Of a stretch of 64,000 nt of DNA, positions 1-8,926 are shown in pieces; the first letter of the stretch is position 1, and each line of letters starts with the position of its first letter. The notes under the pieces are model-generated. The model was not told the origin of the DNA. It ran no database searches and saw only the letters and a list, made by a program, of their open reading frames with translations. The translations under genes were made by a program, and so were the position numbers. Source of the stretch: Pedobacter panaciterrae (GTDB lineage: Bacteria > Bacteroidota > Bacteroidia > Sphingobacteriales > Sphingobacteriaceae); the NCBI RefSeq assembly GCF_001636695.1, contig NZ_LGEL01000024.1, positions 1 through 64,000 of the forward strand, given 5' to 3'.

Positions 1-19
1 AGATGTGTATAAGAGACAG
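1..19. other. Nextera transposon mosaic-end adapter (sequencing artefact)
   Basis: The first 19 bases are identical to the Tn5/Nextera 19-bp mosaic end used in Illumina library preparation. A perfect match placed exactly at base 1 is far better explained by untrimmed adapter at a contig end than by biology. Genuine genomic sequence probably begins at about base 20. Confidence 0.93.
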
Positions 20-43
20 GATTAATAAATTGTACTATTGCAC

Positions 44-106
44 GGGGTGGTCATGGATGTAGTACACCTGCCATGAACGAGTGTGTACTGCATCCATAAC
101 AACCCC
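44..106. repeat. Imperfect 24-bp inverted repeat (hairpin)
   Basis: Arms at 44-67 and 83-106 are complementary at 21 of 24 positions around a 15-nt loop. The right arm ends on the first base of the next palindrome at 106. It has no T-run, so it is not a classical terminator. It may be another interspersed repeat or part of a compound element whose left part is lost at the contig end. Confidence 0.6.
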
Positions 107-176
107 GTCATCTCGACGATAGGAGAGATCTCTTGGTTAGACAGTTCAAGAGATCTCTCCTATCGTCGAGATGACG
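106..176. repeat. Interspersed palindrome, copy 1 (perfect 30-bp arms)
   Basis: Left arm 106-135 and right arm 147-176 are perfect reverse complements of 30 bp, separated by 11 nt. The arm starts CGTCATCTCGACGATAGG and ends GAGATCTCTTG. The same arm occurs at 18481, 33411 and 50630, and a variant at 24933 and 26211. This is a REP/MITE-like non-coding family; no transposase lies in the window. Confidence 0.9.
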
Positions 177-196
177 AAAGCCTGGAAATGAACAAA

Positions 197-257
197 GGAT
201 TAGCCAGTAAAAACAACTTACTAGTAAAACAACTAGCCAGTAAAAACAACTAACCAG
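197..257 (+). repeat. Short degenerate tandem repeat upstream of the LacI-type gene
   Basis: Three to four imperfect units related to TAGCCAGTAAAAACAACT follow one another just before the LacI-family start codon. They separate the palindrome at 106-176 from the gene. They could be slippage products or a regulatory array; nothing in the sequence decides between these. Confidence 0.6.
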
Positions 258-273
258 AAAATAAAATACACTG

Positions 274-1317
274 ATGAAAAATCAGAAACGAACAACGATT
301 TATGATATTGCGAAGAAACTGAATCTAAATGCTTCTTCTGTTTCAAGGGCTTTAAGTAACAACAGTAATGTTAGTGAGGCAACCCGCAAACTTATTTTAG
401 ATACTGCCAAGGAATTAAACTACAAGCAAAATAGCCTGGCATCAAACCTAAGAAAGGGTCATAATCAAACTATTGGGGTTATTGTTCCGCGTATCAATCA
501 AAATTACTTTGCTGATGTTATTGCGGGAATTGAAGAGGTTACTTATCAAAAAGGTTATAATCTGGTCATTTGCCAGTCTAATGAATCTTCTGCAAGGGAG
601 GTGAAATGCGTAAACACTTTAATTAATCAGCATGTTAGCTGTATTGTGATTTCGCTGAGTGCTGATTTTGAAGATGACAAACACCTTAAAACCATCAAAG
701 AACATGGCATTCCGCTTATACAGTTTGACAGGGTGGCCGAACATCTTGATACATTTAAAGTACTAAACGACAATGAACAAGCCTCAATAGATGCAGTTAG
801 CCACTTAATTGAACAAGGTTATAAAAGGATTGCACTGCTTGAAGGCCCACAAAATCTGAACATCTTTAAACAACGGAAAGCAGGTTATCTTGCTGCGTTA
901 AAAAAATACAATGTTCCTGTTTTACCAGAGCTGATTAAGGAAAATGCGTGGACAAAAGAACTCGGAGCGGAATCAACAAAAGAATTATTGAATCTGGCTG
1001 AACCACCTGACGCCATTTTTGCGTCTACTTCAGATTTCTCTGCTTTAGGCGTGCTTGAAGTAGCTACTAAAATGGGATTAAAAGTACCAGAAGAACTAGG
1101 TATCTGCGGCTATTCTAATGAAGCATTTACAGAAATAACGAGTCCCTCTATTACTACTATAGACCAATACAGTGTTAGCATGGGTAAAACGATTGCCAAT
1201 TTGTATTTTCAGGAAATAGAATCTTCAGAAAAAGAAAACAGTCCTAAGATTGTAAGTATAAAACCAAAATTGATTATTCGTTCTTCAACACTTAGAAACA
1301 AGACTGAAGATATGTAG
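274..1317 (+). CDS. LacI-family transcriptional regulator
   Basis: A 347-aa one-component repressor or activator of the LacI/GalR family. Residues about 5-52 form the N-terminal helix-turn-helix (TIYDIAKKLNLNASSVSRAL) followed by the hinge helix region. Residues about 65-340 match the periplasmic-binding-protein-like effector domain, with the family's 'GVIVPRINQNYFADVIAGIE' type opening and a C-terminal sugar-binding lobe. The ligand is probably a sugar or glycan fragment. The length is normal for the family. It is convergent with the membrane regulator at 1325-3871 (7-bp gap) and lies close to the glycan-utilisation operon starting at 4282, so control of that operon is a reasonable inference. 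No operator can be assigned with certainty. Confidence 0.93.
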   Translation: MKNQKRTTIYDIAKKLNLNASSVSRALSNNSNVSEATRKLILDTAKELNYKQNSLASNLRKGHNQTIGVIVPRINQNYFADVIAGIEEVTYQKGYNLVICQSNESSAREVKCVNTLINQHVSCIVISLSADFEDDKHLKTIKEHGIPLIQFDRVAEHLDTFKVLNDNEQASIDAVSHLIEQGYKRIALLEGPQNLNIFKQRKAGYLAALKKYNVPVLPELIKENAWTKELGAESTKELLNLAEPPDAIFASTSDFSALGVLEVATKMGLKVPEELGICGYSNEAFTEITSPSITTIDQYSVSMGKTIANLYFQEIESSEKENSPKIVSIKPKLIIRSSTLRNKTEDM

Positions 1318-1324
1318 TTAAGGG

Positions 1325-3871
1325 TTATTCCAGTATTTCCTGAAAGCTTAGTTTAAACTCTTCGCCGTATATGGCCTTGTATTCTTTATTAAAAGTTTCG
1401 AATTTAGTTTTCGCTAATGAGTGCTTTCCTAAATGAACAAGGGCCTTACACTTAATGATCATCGCCTCTTCATTTACCGGATCAAAGTAAAATACATAAT
1501 TGGCCAGATTAATCAGGAATTCGGGATCGTCAGTTATTTTAATTGTGGCTGCATAATGTAAGTAGGCATCTATGATCTCGTTTGAAAGATCAGATTTAAA
1601 GGTATCTAACCAATCGTATTCAACGTTCGACAAGAAGCTTCCGCGATGGATGATCTTAGTAAGCTCGTTAACTCTTCGCTTATCCATCTCTCCCTTACTG
1701 CTTACAATATTCAGGTACTCACTATAATCTATTTTCACCTTGGTGTCGTCAAAATCTATTTTCCAATACCCGGTCTGCTTAGAGATTTGACAGCCATCCA
1801 TTTTATCAAGAATAACTTTTAGCTTCGCTATATTCACGGATCTGTTGTTCCTGGCGCTATCAGTTGTCTTATCAAACCAGAGAATCTCTGTTAATTTTTC
1901 GGAACTAATACCTCTACCCCATTTAATGCTATACACCAGGACTACCAGAAACAGTTCTCTCAGTAATGGAGAAAAATACTTGGTAATATCTTCTCCTTCC
2001 TTATCAAAAAGCTGAAGGTCTCCAAACAAGAAAATAGCATTTTTAACAGGTTCTCTTTCCTCTGATACTTGCTGATCAGCATTTTCATATTGTTCTGCCG
2101 ATGCTTCTGCAACCGGCGACTCCTTAATAAGCACAGGAGACTTAACAGATTGTTTTCTTTTCCAAAGGTATACTGCAAAACAGATGAGTACAAGCAAGGG
2201 CAAAAGGAACAGCAAATACCTGCCTGTGTTCCATGATAATGTTCCCGGAGAATCTGCAAAGGCAGTTTCAGGCGGGCCAGACAATGTATACACTTTAAGC
2301 GAGGTCATGTTATTCTTTTCTTCATGGAACAACACTACAGCTACAAATTTTTTATTTTCCGGACAGTAAAACAAGTCTGCAAAGGAATATATATCATGAA
2401 AGGAATAAGGAATCGAATTCCCTACGGATCTATATGTTGGCGAATGCAATGATCCTTCAATAAGTTGCAGCGACGAATTAAAGCTATTATTAGGGAATTT
2501 TAAGGCAAAGTAAGTCCCTTCTTTTTCATTGATGACCATAGAGTTTGCAAAGGCAAATTCCTCTGCGGGAGGCGCCAGCTCAAATATTTTTTTGAATGTT
2601 TTATGTTTAACATCGTAAAAATTGAGGTCATAAATATTTTTAGGATTTAATATTTGCTGACCAGTTGCACTTCCATATCCTCCAAGTATATAAGCCCCAT
2701 CTTTTACTACACCCAGAGCAGACAAGTATCTGGGCGTAAAATCACCTTTGGCATTAACGGTAGTCCATTTTTTATCCGGGAAATGATAACGTTCAATGCT
2801 ACGTCTATACGTATATTGCCCGTAACCTCCTATCATATATAATGAGGAGTCTGCAGCAGAATAAAACTTATTGGGATGCCAATAATTAGTAATCACATCA
2901 GGGGTAATGTAATTTTTGTCCCATGCTTTATTCTCAAAATTGAAATTCGCTACAAGTTTCTGGTCTATATAAAAATTGAATAATTTCCCTGTATTTGTAT
3001 CATAAATAGATTGGTTGCCCGCAAACAGATATTGCTTGCCAGATGAATAACCCTGGTATGATAACCTGTTTGAAATGACATTATAAGTAATCAATGAATC
3101 TTCTGTAACCACATATAGACTTTCCATCTTAGGATTTAAAGCTACACTTGCCAAACCTTTAATATTAAAAGTTTTAACCAGTTCCCAGTCGTGGTGCATT
3201 TTTTTTATCCAGATAGGGTTTATTACAGATCCATCTTTTCCCTTTATCTTTTCTACAACCTTTGTCCCGCCCTTTTCATCCAGAGGCCAATAATAACTAA
3301 CCTTATCATTTTCTGTGATCCGCACATCTTTAATGTTCATTGGAGGAACATCTTTAACGCTGAAGTCTTTATAGCTATTGGCTCCCAAAAAGATTTTATA
3401 GCAATTGCTTTTTAAGCTAGCTTTTTGTTTATAGGGTTTACCATCCACTATCATGATAAGCTCCTGGTTATTTGCATCAAATTTTAGTTTCAGACTATGC
3501 CAGCTCTTATATAATTTGTTGGTATCGATATCAAAAGATACATCAGATATCTTATCTCCTACTATGAGTTTGAAGTGTTTGTTTTCTGCAAACCTCATAT
3601 CATAAATCAGATCTATGTTTCGTTTGTCCTGATCAATCAACCTGAAAATATAACCAAAGTAATCTGCATACCCCGGCATAAATGAAAGGTCAAACGACAA
3701 TTCAAAACTGCTATCCAAACATACAGGGCGCTCGGGGCTAAGATCCAGAGCTGTTCTTTTGTCCTGAACTACTTCATGCCCTGCAAAACCAAGTCCGTAC
3801 GACTGGCTGAAAACCGGCACCGATGTAATAAGCAAAAGCAGTAAACAGGCTGTATAAAATTTTAATCCCAT
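1325..3871 (-). CDS. Membrane-spanning one-component regulator (LamG-like / kelch-like sensor, winged-helix output)
   Basis: 848 aa. A signal peptide (about 1-22) is followed by a concanavalin/LamG-like region (about 25-215) and a beta-propeller-like stretch with kelch-style repeats (about 235-530). One transmembrane segment lies at about 551-570, next to a positive WKRKQ stretch. The cytoplasmic part has a winged-helix-like domain (about 611-700, FLFGDLQLFDKEGEDITKYF onward), resembling the OmpR/SARP type. A helical TPR/BTAD-like tail follows (about 715-848). There is no kinase or receiver domain. The architecture suggests ligand binding in the periplasm directly controlling DNA binding inside the cell, an alternative to the hybrid two-component and anti-sigma systems usual in Bacteroidota glycan loci. 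It is divergent from the glycosidase gene at 4282 across 410 bp, its likely target. Domain assignments are by reading only. Confidence 0.75.
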   Translation of the reverse strand: MGLKFYTACLLLLLITSVPVFSQSYGLGFAGHEVVQDKRTALDLSPERPVCLDSSFELSFDLSFMPGYADYFGYIFRLIDQDKRNIDLIYDMRFAENKHFKLIVGDKISDVSFDIDTNKLYKSWHSLKLKFDANNQELIMIVDGKPYKQKASLKSNCYKIFLGANSYKDFSVKDVPPMNIKDVRITENDKVSYYWPLDEKGGTKVVEKIKGKDGSVINPIWIKKMHHDWELVKTFNIKGLASVALNPKMESLYVVTEDSLITYNVISNRLSYQGYSSGKQYLFAGNQSIYDTNTGKLFNFYIDQKLVANFNFENKAWDKNYITPDVITNYWHPNKFYSAADSSLYMIGGYGQYTYRRSIERYHFPDKKWTTVNAKGDFTPRYLSALGVVKDGAYILGGYGSATGQQILNPKNIYDLNFYDVKHKTFKKIFELAPPAEEFAFANSMVINEKEGTYFALKFPNNSFNSSLQLIEGSLHSPTYRSVGNSIPYSFHDIYSFADLFYCPENKKFVAVVLFHEEKNNMTSLKVYTLSGPPETAFADSPGTLSWNTGRYLLFLLPLLVLICFAVYLWKRKQSVKSPVLIKESPVAEASAEQYENADQQVSEEREPVKNAIFLFGDLQLFDKEGEDITKYFSPLLRELFLVVLVYSIKWGRGISSEKLTEILWFDKTTDSARNNRSVNIAKLKVILDKMDGCQISKQTGYWKIDFDDTKVKIDYSEYLNIVSSKGEMDKRRVNELTKIIHRGSFLSNVEYDWLDTFKSDLSNEIIDAYLHYAATIKITDDPEFLINLANYVFYFDPVNEEAMIIKCKALVHLGKHSLAKTKFETFNKEYKAIYGEEFKLSFQEILE

Positions 3872-4281
3872 AGTATTTTTAATCTTAACCTCTATTACTT
3901 CTGAATAATGGAATACGCCTTTTAATCTTGTTTTTAATTGCAGGGAAAATCATAAGGTGGTGGTACTTAAAGGCCAGAGTTTTTAAGGTCTATTTTTTCA
4001 GCTATTTGGCAAGCCAAGATAACTTTTTTGATTAATACTTTTGCCAAAATCACGACAATTATACAATTGCCATCTTATTCAGATTAGTTCTATTTTCTTT
4101 TTTATAAGCCATTTTTACCTATCTAACAATGGTTTTTTAAATTATTTGATACGTTAATTCAATATTAAGTATTTATTAATCACAGAAAAATAAGTTTATC
4201 AATAATTACGAAGAATATCTATTAACAGCGATTCACCATTTGCTTATTTCTTCGGGACAAAACAACCAAATATAACGACGT
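3872..4281. promoter_or_regulatory. Divergent intergenic region of the glycan locus, possible operators
   Basis: A 410-bp AT-rich region without a gene separates the membrane regulator (minus strand) from the first glycosidase (plus strand), so it should carry both promoters. Two short inverted repeats stand out: TTGGCAAGCCAA at 4006-4017 and CAATTATACAATTG at 4056-4069. Either could be an operator, but short palindromes are common by chance in AT-rich DNA. No clear TAnnTTTG box at proper spacing was assigned. Confidence 0.4.
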
Positions 4282-5556
4282 ATGAATTTTAAAAAGATGA
4301 TCCTTTTATCTCTAACCTGTCTGTTAATCTATAACGTACAGGGGCAAACAAAACACAGCAAACAAACACTATTCCCAACTTACAAAGGTTTGGTTATGGC
4401 GGGCTATCAAGGCTGGTTTAGAGCTGAGGGAGATGGAACCGATTCAAAAAGATATGCCTATGGGGATGAAAAAAGAAGCAGCATTGACATGTGGCCTAAT
4501 GTAAGCGAATATGAAGTAACTTATAATACACCTTTCAAATTAGCAAGTGGACAGCCTGCAAAATTCTTTAGCTCACACGATAAAAGTACAGTAGACCTTC
4601 ACTTTAAATGGATGCAGCAATACGGCGTTGATGGCGTATTTATGCAGAGATTTTTCAGCAGTGTTAAGCATAAGGATAAAGCAGCATTGACCATTTTAAA
4701 AAATGCCTTTGAAGCTGCTTCCAAATACGAACGGGCAGTGGCTGTTATGTATGATCTGTCGGGATTGGCTGCATCAGGAGAAGACTGTTCTTCAATAATT
4801 GAAGACTGGAAATACCTTGTAGATGAATTAAAGGTAACAAACCAGGCAGGTAAGAAAACATACTTGCACCACAATGGAAAACCTTTGGTAACTATTTGGG
4901 GTGTTGGCTTTCCAGACCGCCCATATAACACACGCAATATCGGTTTAGAAAAATTGATTGATTTCTTAAAAAATGATCCGGTATATGGCAATTGTTCTGT
5001 AATGCTGGGAGTTCCTACCTCATGGCGCACTTTAAATGCTGATTGTATTAACGACCCCTACCTGCATGAATTAATTAAAAATAGTGATATCGTATTACCA
5101 TGGACTGTACAGCGATATAGCGGGCTGCTTCATAATGACATGGACAGATTGCGCGATAATACGATAGATGATATTAAATGGTGTAAAGATAACAATGTTG
5201 ATTACGTGCCTTGCGTTTATCCTGGCTTTAGCTGGCACAACTTAAGCAAACAGGAATTCCCTGATGATATAAAACCAGTTGGTTCTATACCACGACAAGG
5301 TGGACGCTTTTACTGGCAACAAATAGCCACTACACTTAATGCTGGAGCATCTATGTTATATGTAGCCATGTTTGATGAGGTTAATGAAGGAACTGCCATT
5401 TTTAAAGGTTCTGATAACCCTCCGGTAAGTTCTACCACCTCATTTATTACTATGGACGGTAAACCATCAGACCACTACCTGTGGCTAACCGGCGAAGCTG
5501 CTAAAATGCTTAGAAACCAAAAACCCCTTAGTTTAAAAATGCCTGAACGTAAATAA
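4282..5556 (+). CDS. Secreted GH71/GH99-like glycoside hydrolase, paralogue 1
   Basis: 424 aa with a signal peptide (about 1-21, ending near NVQGQ) and no lipobox cysteine, so probably periplasmic or soluble. It carries the family landmarks GLVMAGYQGWF near residue 38, KPLVTIWGVGF mid-protein and YVAMFDEVNEGTAIF near the C terminus. E366 and E369 are three residues apart. That is the spacing of the two catalytic glutamates of GH99 endo-alpha-mannosidases/mannanases, so a retaining endo-acting glycosidase is likely. Two paralogues follow at 11503 and 14004. The substrate cannot be read from the sequence; alpha-mannan or another alpha-linked glycan is possible. It is the first gene of the apparent operon. 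Confidence 0.82.
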   Translation: MNFKKMILLSLTCLLIYNVQGQTKHSKQTLFPTYKGLVMAGYQGWFRAEGDGTDSKRYAYGDEKRSSIDMWPNVSEYEVTYNTPFKLASGQPAKFFSSHDKSTVDLHFKWMQQYGVDGVFMQRFFSSVKHKDKAALTILKNAFEAASKYERAVAVMYDLSGLAASGEDCSSIIEDWKYLVDELKVTNQAGKKTYLHHNGKPLVTIWGVGFPDRPYNTRNIGLEKLIDFLKNDPVYGNCSVMLGVPTSWRTLNADCINDPYLHELIKNSDIVLPWTVQRYSGLLHNDMDRLRDNTIDDIKWCKDNNVDYVPCVYPGFSWHNLSKQEFPDDIKPVGSIPRQGGRFYWQQIATTLNAGASMLYVAMFDEVNEGTAIFKGSDNPPVSSTTSFITMDGKPSDHYLWLTGEAAKMLRNQKPLSLKMPERK

Positions 5557-5564
5557 TAAGACTT

Positions 5565-5602
5565 TTTTAAGCCGGGGGTATTTGCGCCTCCGGTATTTTT
5601 TA
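5565..5602 (+). terminator. Candidate intrinsic terminator or attenuator after glycosidase 1
   Basis: A GC-rich hairpin (CCGGGGG at 5572, CCTCCGG ending 5593, one G-T wobble) is followed by TATTTTTTA. It sits between the first glycosidase and the susC homologue. It may separate transcription units or lower read-through into the transporter genes. Confidence 0.65.
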
Positions 5603-5755
5603 CCAGCAGTCGGCAATCGATTGCTCAATTCATAAACCAAGTATAACCATGACCAACTACAGATCCCTCCCTCCTTAAGCTACCTCTATTGAGCAGAGTA
5701 CTTGCTTTAATCAGGCATTAATCAAACAATAAATTAAACCAAAAAGATAAACAGT

Positions 5756-8700
5756 ATGAAAAAATTTAAATACCTACTTACATTATTTTTTCTATTTCCA
5801 CTCATTTTGTTAGCCCAGCAATCGGTTACAATAAGTGGAAAAGTAACAGACGCTGCCGGAGGCCTTGGCATACCAGGGGTAAGTGTCAGGGTAAAAGGAA
5901 CCAACACCGGTACTTTAACAAAAGGCGACGGATCATTTTCTCTCAATGTTCCCGGGCCAGACTCCTATATACAATTCTCTTCGGTAGGATTTGTTCAACA
6001 GGAAATTCAGGTTAACAACACAAGAGAATTTCAGATCATCTTAAAAACAGACGACAAAAATCTGGAAGAGCTTGTTGTAGTTGGTTATGGAACACAGAAA
6101 AAAGCAACTGTAACAGGTTCTGTTGCCACACTAAAAGGAGAAGAACTAGTAGTTACAAAAAATGAAAGTGTTGTAAATATGCTAACAGGAAAGGTTCCGG
6201 GCATACGTGTTCTACAGAAAACTGCTGAGCCTGGTTCTTACGCAAACAACTTAAATATCAGAGGATTCAAAAGTGATCCCTTAATTGTAATTGACGGGGT
6301 AATCGGCGGAGACCAGTCAACACTGGGCAGAATGGATCCAAATGAGATAGAAAGTGTTTCAGTACTAAAAGATGCTGCGGCATCTATATATGGTATCAGG
6401 GCTGCCGGTGGTGTAATTCTGGTAACTACAAAAAAGGGGAACAAAAGCGGTAAAGTAGATATCAATTATTCATTTAACCAGTCTTTTCAGACGTTCCTGG
6501 GCATGCCTGAAGGTGTAGGCGCGGTAGATTATATGTTAATGACGAATGAGAAGAACAAACATAATTTTGATGCAAACTACATCAGCAATCAGCCTCCTAA
6601 ATTCTCTTACAACGATATCAAACCATGGCTTGATGGCACGTACAAAGAGACCAACTGGATAGATCTGGCATTTAAAGACACAGCTCCTCAGCTAATGCAT
6701 AATTTAAACGTTAACGGCGGAAGCGATAAGATCAGTTATTTCTTCAATCTTGGATATCAAAAGCAGGATGGTGTATTTAAAAGTGGAGACCTAAACTACA
6801 ATAAATACAATTTCCGTTCGAACGTAACTGTAGACATCACTAAGGGCTTAAAAGCGCAAGTACTGGCCTCTGGTATGATGGACGAAAAAAACCAGCCTTA
6901 TACAGATCTATGGACAATCTACAAATATGCATGGAACCAGATTCCAACAAAACAGGTATTTGCCAATGATAATCCATTATATCCAAGTGTTATTGATGAT
7001 AACATGAATCCGGCAATCATTACTGATGCTGATAAAGTAGGTTTAAAAAGGTACAAACAAAAGAATTTTGTTGGTCAGTTAAATTTACAATACGACATCC
7101 CAGGCATTAAAGGTTTAAATGCAAAGGCATTGTACAATGTTGACTATAATGTTAGCGACAATAACGAAATAAGAAGAGAATACACTTTGTATACTTACAA
7201 AGCAGACACCGACACTTATTTGCCAAGCAAGGTGCAGAGTCCTTCTCGCGTACGCCGCTCCTACTACACCAGGTTTAACACCCTAAGTTCACTTTCGTTA
7301 AACTATGCAAATACATTTTTTAATGATCATAATATAGCTGCAACGCTTGTTTATGAGCAAAGTCACCAAACGGGCGATAATTTTTATGCTCAAAGAGACA
7401 CTGAAATCCCTGTAGACTATCTGTTTGGTGGTTTGCCAAACGGCCAGATGCAGGGTGGTATGGACATAAACGGATTAAATGACATTGCATTTCAGAGTAT
7501 CATAGGCAGATTGAACTATGATTACAAAGGAAAATATCTTGCAGAGTTTATTTTCCGTAGAGATGGTTCGAACAAATATCAGCCGGGAACCAGCGATCAG
7601 TTTGGATTTTTCCCTGGCGTTTCTGTAGGCTGGGTGGTAACGAAAGAGAACTTTTTCCGCAACCTGATTTCAGAGAATATTCTAAGCAGCTTAAAATTCA
7701 GAGCTTCTTATGGTAAACAAGGTGACGAAAGAGGAAGAGCCTTTAACTACCTTTCAGGATTTAATTACCCTGTAAATTCTTACATATTCGGATCAAGTGC
7801 AGTTAACGGATCCTCACAAAGACTTGGTAACCCGGGATTAAGCTGGGCGGTTAACACTAAAAAGAATATAGCTGTAGATTTTAGCTTTCTTGGTGGTAAA
7901 CTTGATGGTACTTTTGAAGTCTTCAGAAGTGACAGAACCGGATTAGAGGCAACTCCGGCAGTAGCACTACCGGGTACTGTTGGTGCAGATGTTCCTCAAA
8001 TAAACATCAACAGCGACAGGGTTCAGGGAATGGACTTAATTCTATCACACAGAAGCACTATCGGCAACGTTGGATTAAACGTTAGTGGTAATATTGGTTC
8101 AACTCGTGCCCAATGGTTAAACATCCTTCAGGGCAGAGCCGGTAACGAGTATCAAAACTGGAAAAACGGACAAATAAACAGGTACCAAAACATTTGGTGG
8201 GGACCTCAATACGCCGGTCAGTTCACCAACTATCAGCAGATATACAATCATAATGTTAATATGGGAGGTGGTAATAATGGTGTAATACCGGGAGATTATT
8301 ACTATCAGGACTGGAATGAAGATGGTGAAATCAATGACAAGGATGACCATCCTATTGCCACTAATGATATTCCATTAGTAAATTATGGCTTGAGTATAGG
8401 TGTTGCTTACAAAGGGTTTGATATGAACGTACTTTTACAGGGGGCAGCAGGTGTATATGTCCAGTATGACGAATTATTTGCAGAGCCGCTTGCCTTCGAA
8501 AGAAGTTCACTAACCCGCTTTTTGGATAGCTGGCATACTAAAGATCCTAACGCTAATATTTATGACCCTAATACACAATGGGTACCAGGCTTTTATCCTG
8601 CTATGGGATCTCCAAAGGCAGTAGGAACAAAAGCTGTGCAAAATGCAAGCTATTTACGTGTAAAAACCCTTGAACTTGGATATACCATTCCTGCCGCTGC

Positions 8701-8914
8701 ATTACAAAAAATAGGTGTTAAAAAGCTTAGGGTGTATGTAAACAGCTACAATCTTGCAACCATTACAGGACTAAAAAATTACGATCCTGAACATCAGGGG
8801 CCTAAGCCAACTGACAGGGATATCAATCCGGGCGATCCTTTCTCAATAGCCTTGGGGGGATATACGTATCCTATGAACAGAACTTTTAATCTGGGAGCTA
8901 ACATCACCTTTTAA
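5756..8914 (+). CDS. SusC/RagA-family TonB-linked outer-membrane transporter
   Basis: 1052 aa, usual length for SusC homologues. It has a signal peptide (about 1-20) and a carboxypeptidase-regulatory-like domain (about 24-105, VTISGKVTDAAGGLGIPGV). A TonB-box/plug start follows, EELVVVGYGTQKKATVTGSV (about 105-125), then a plug to about 225 containing the SusC-type 'PLIVIDGVIGG' stretch. The rest is an outer-membrane beta-barrel ending in a terminal phenylalanine (NLGANITF). It imports oligosaccharides through the outer membrane using TonB energy, with its partner SusD-like lid 12 bp downstream. Its place between GH71/99-like enzymes suggests it imports their products. Confidence 0.96.
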   Translation: MKKFKYLLTLFFLFPLILLAQQSVTISGKVTDAAGGLGIPGVSVRVKGTNTGTLTKGDGSFSLNVPGPDSYIQFSSVGFVQQEIQVNNTREFQIILKTDDKNLEELVVVGYGTQKKATVTGSVATLKGEELVVTKNESVVNMLTGKVPGIRVLQKTAEPGSYANNLNIRGFKSDPLIVIDGVIGGDQSTLGRMDPNEIESVSVLKDAAASIYGIRAAGGVILVTTKKGNKSGKVDINYSFNQSFQTFLGMPEGVGAVDYMLMTNEKNKHNFDANYISNQPPKFSYNDIKPWLDGTYKETNWIDLAFKDTAPQLMHNLNVNGGSDKISYFFNLGYQKQDGVFKSGDLNYNKYNFRSNVTVDITKGLKAQVLASGMMDEKNQPYTDLWTIYKYAWNQIPTKQVFANDNPLYPSVIDDNMNPAIITDADKVGLKRYKQKNFVGQLNLQYDIPGIKGLNAKALYNVDYNVSDNNEIRREYTLYTYKADTDTYLPSKVQSPSRVRRSYYTRFNTLSSLSLNYANTFFNDHNIAATLVYEQSHQTGDNFYAQRDTEIPVDYLFGGLPNGQMQGGMDINGLNDIAFQSIIGRLNYDYKGKYLAEFIFRRDGSNKYQPGTSDQFGFFPGVSVGWVVTKENFFRNLISENILSSLKFRASYGKQGDERGRAFNYLSGFNYPVNSYIFGSSAVNGSSQRLGNPGLSWAVNTKKNIAVDFSFLGGKLDGTFEVFRSDRTGLEATPAVALPGTVGADVPQININSDRVQGMDLILSHRSTIGNVGLNVSGNIGSTRAQWLNILQGRAGNEYQNWKNGQINRYQNIWWGPQYAGQFTNYQQIYNHNVNMGGGNNGVIPGDYYYQDWNEDGEINDKDDHPIATNDIPLVNYGLSIGVAYKGFDMNVLLQGAAGVYVQYDELFAEPLAFERSSLTRFLDSWHTKDPNANIYDPNTQWVPGFYPAMGSPKAVGTKAVQNASYLRVKTLELGYTIPAAALQKIGVKKLRVYVNSYNLATITGLKNYDPEHQGPKPTDRDINPGDPFSIALGGYTYPMNRTFNLGANITF

Positions 8915-8926
8915 ACTTATTGAAAT

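Noticed and set aside
3976-4080. LacI operator in the divergent region
   Set aside because: Short palindromes are present, but none has the CG-centred form typical of LacI-family sites, so no operator is claimed.
4599-5030. 143-aa minus-strand open frame
   Set aside because: Antisense to the first GH71/99-like gene and without any recognisable motif.
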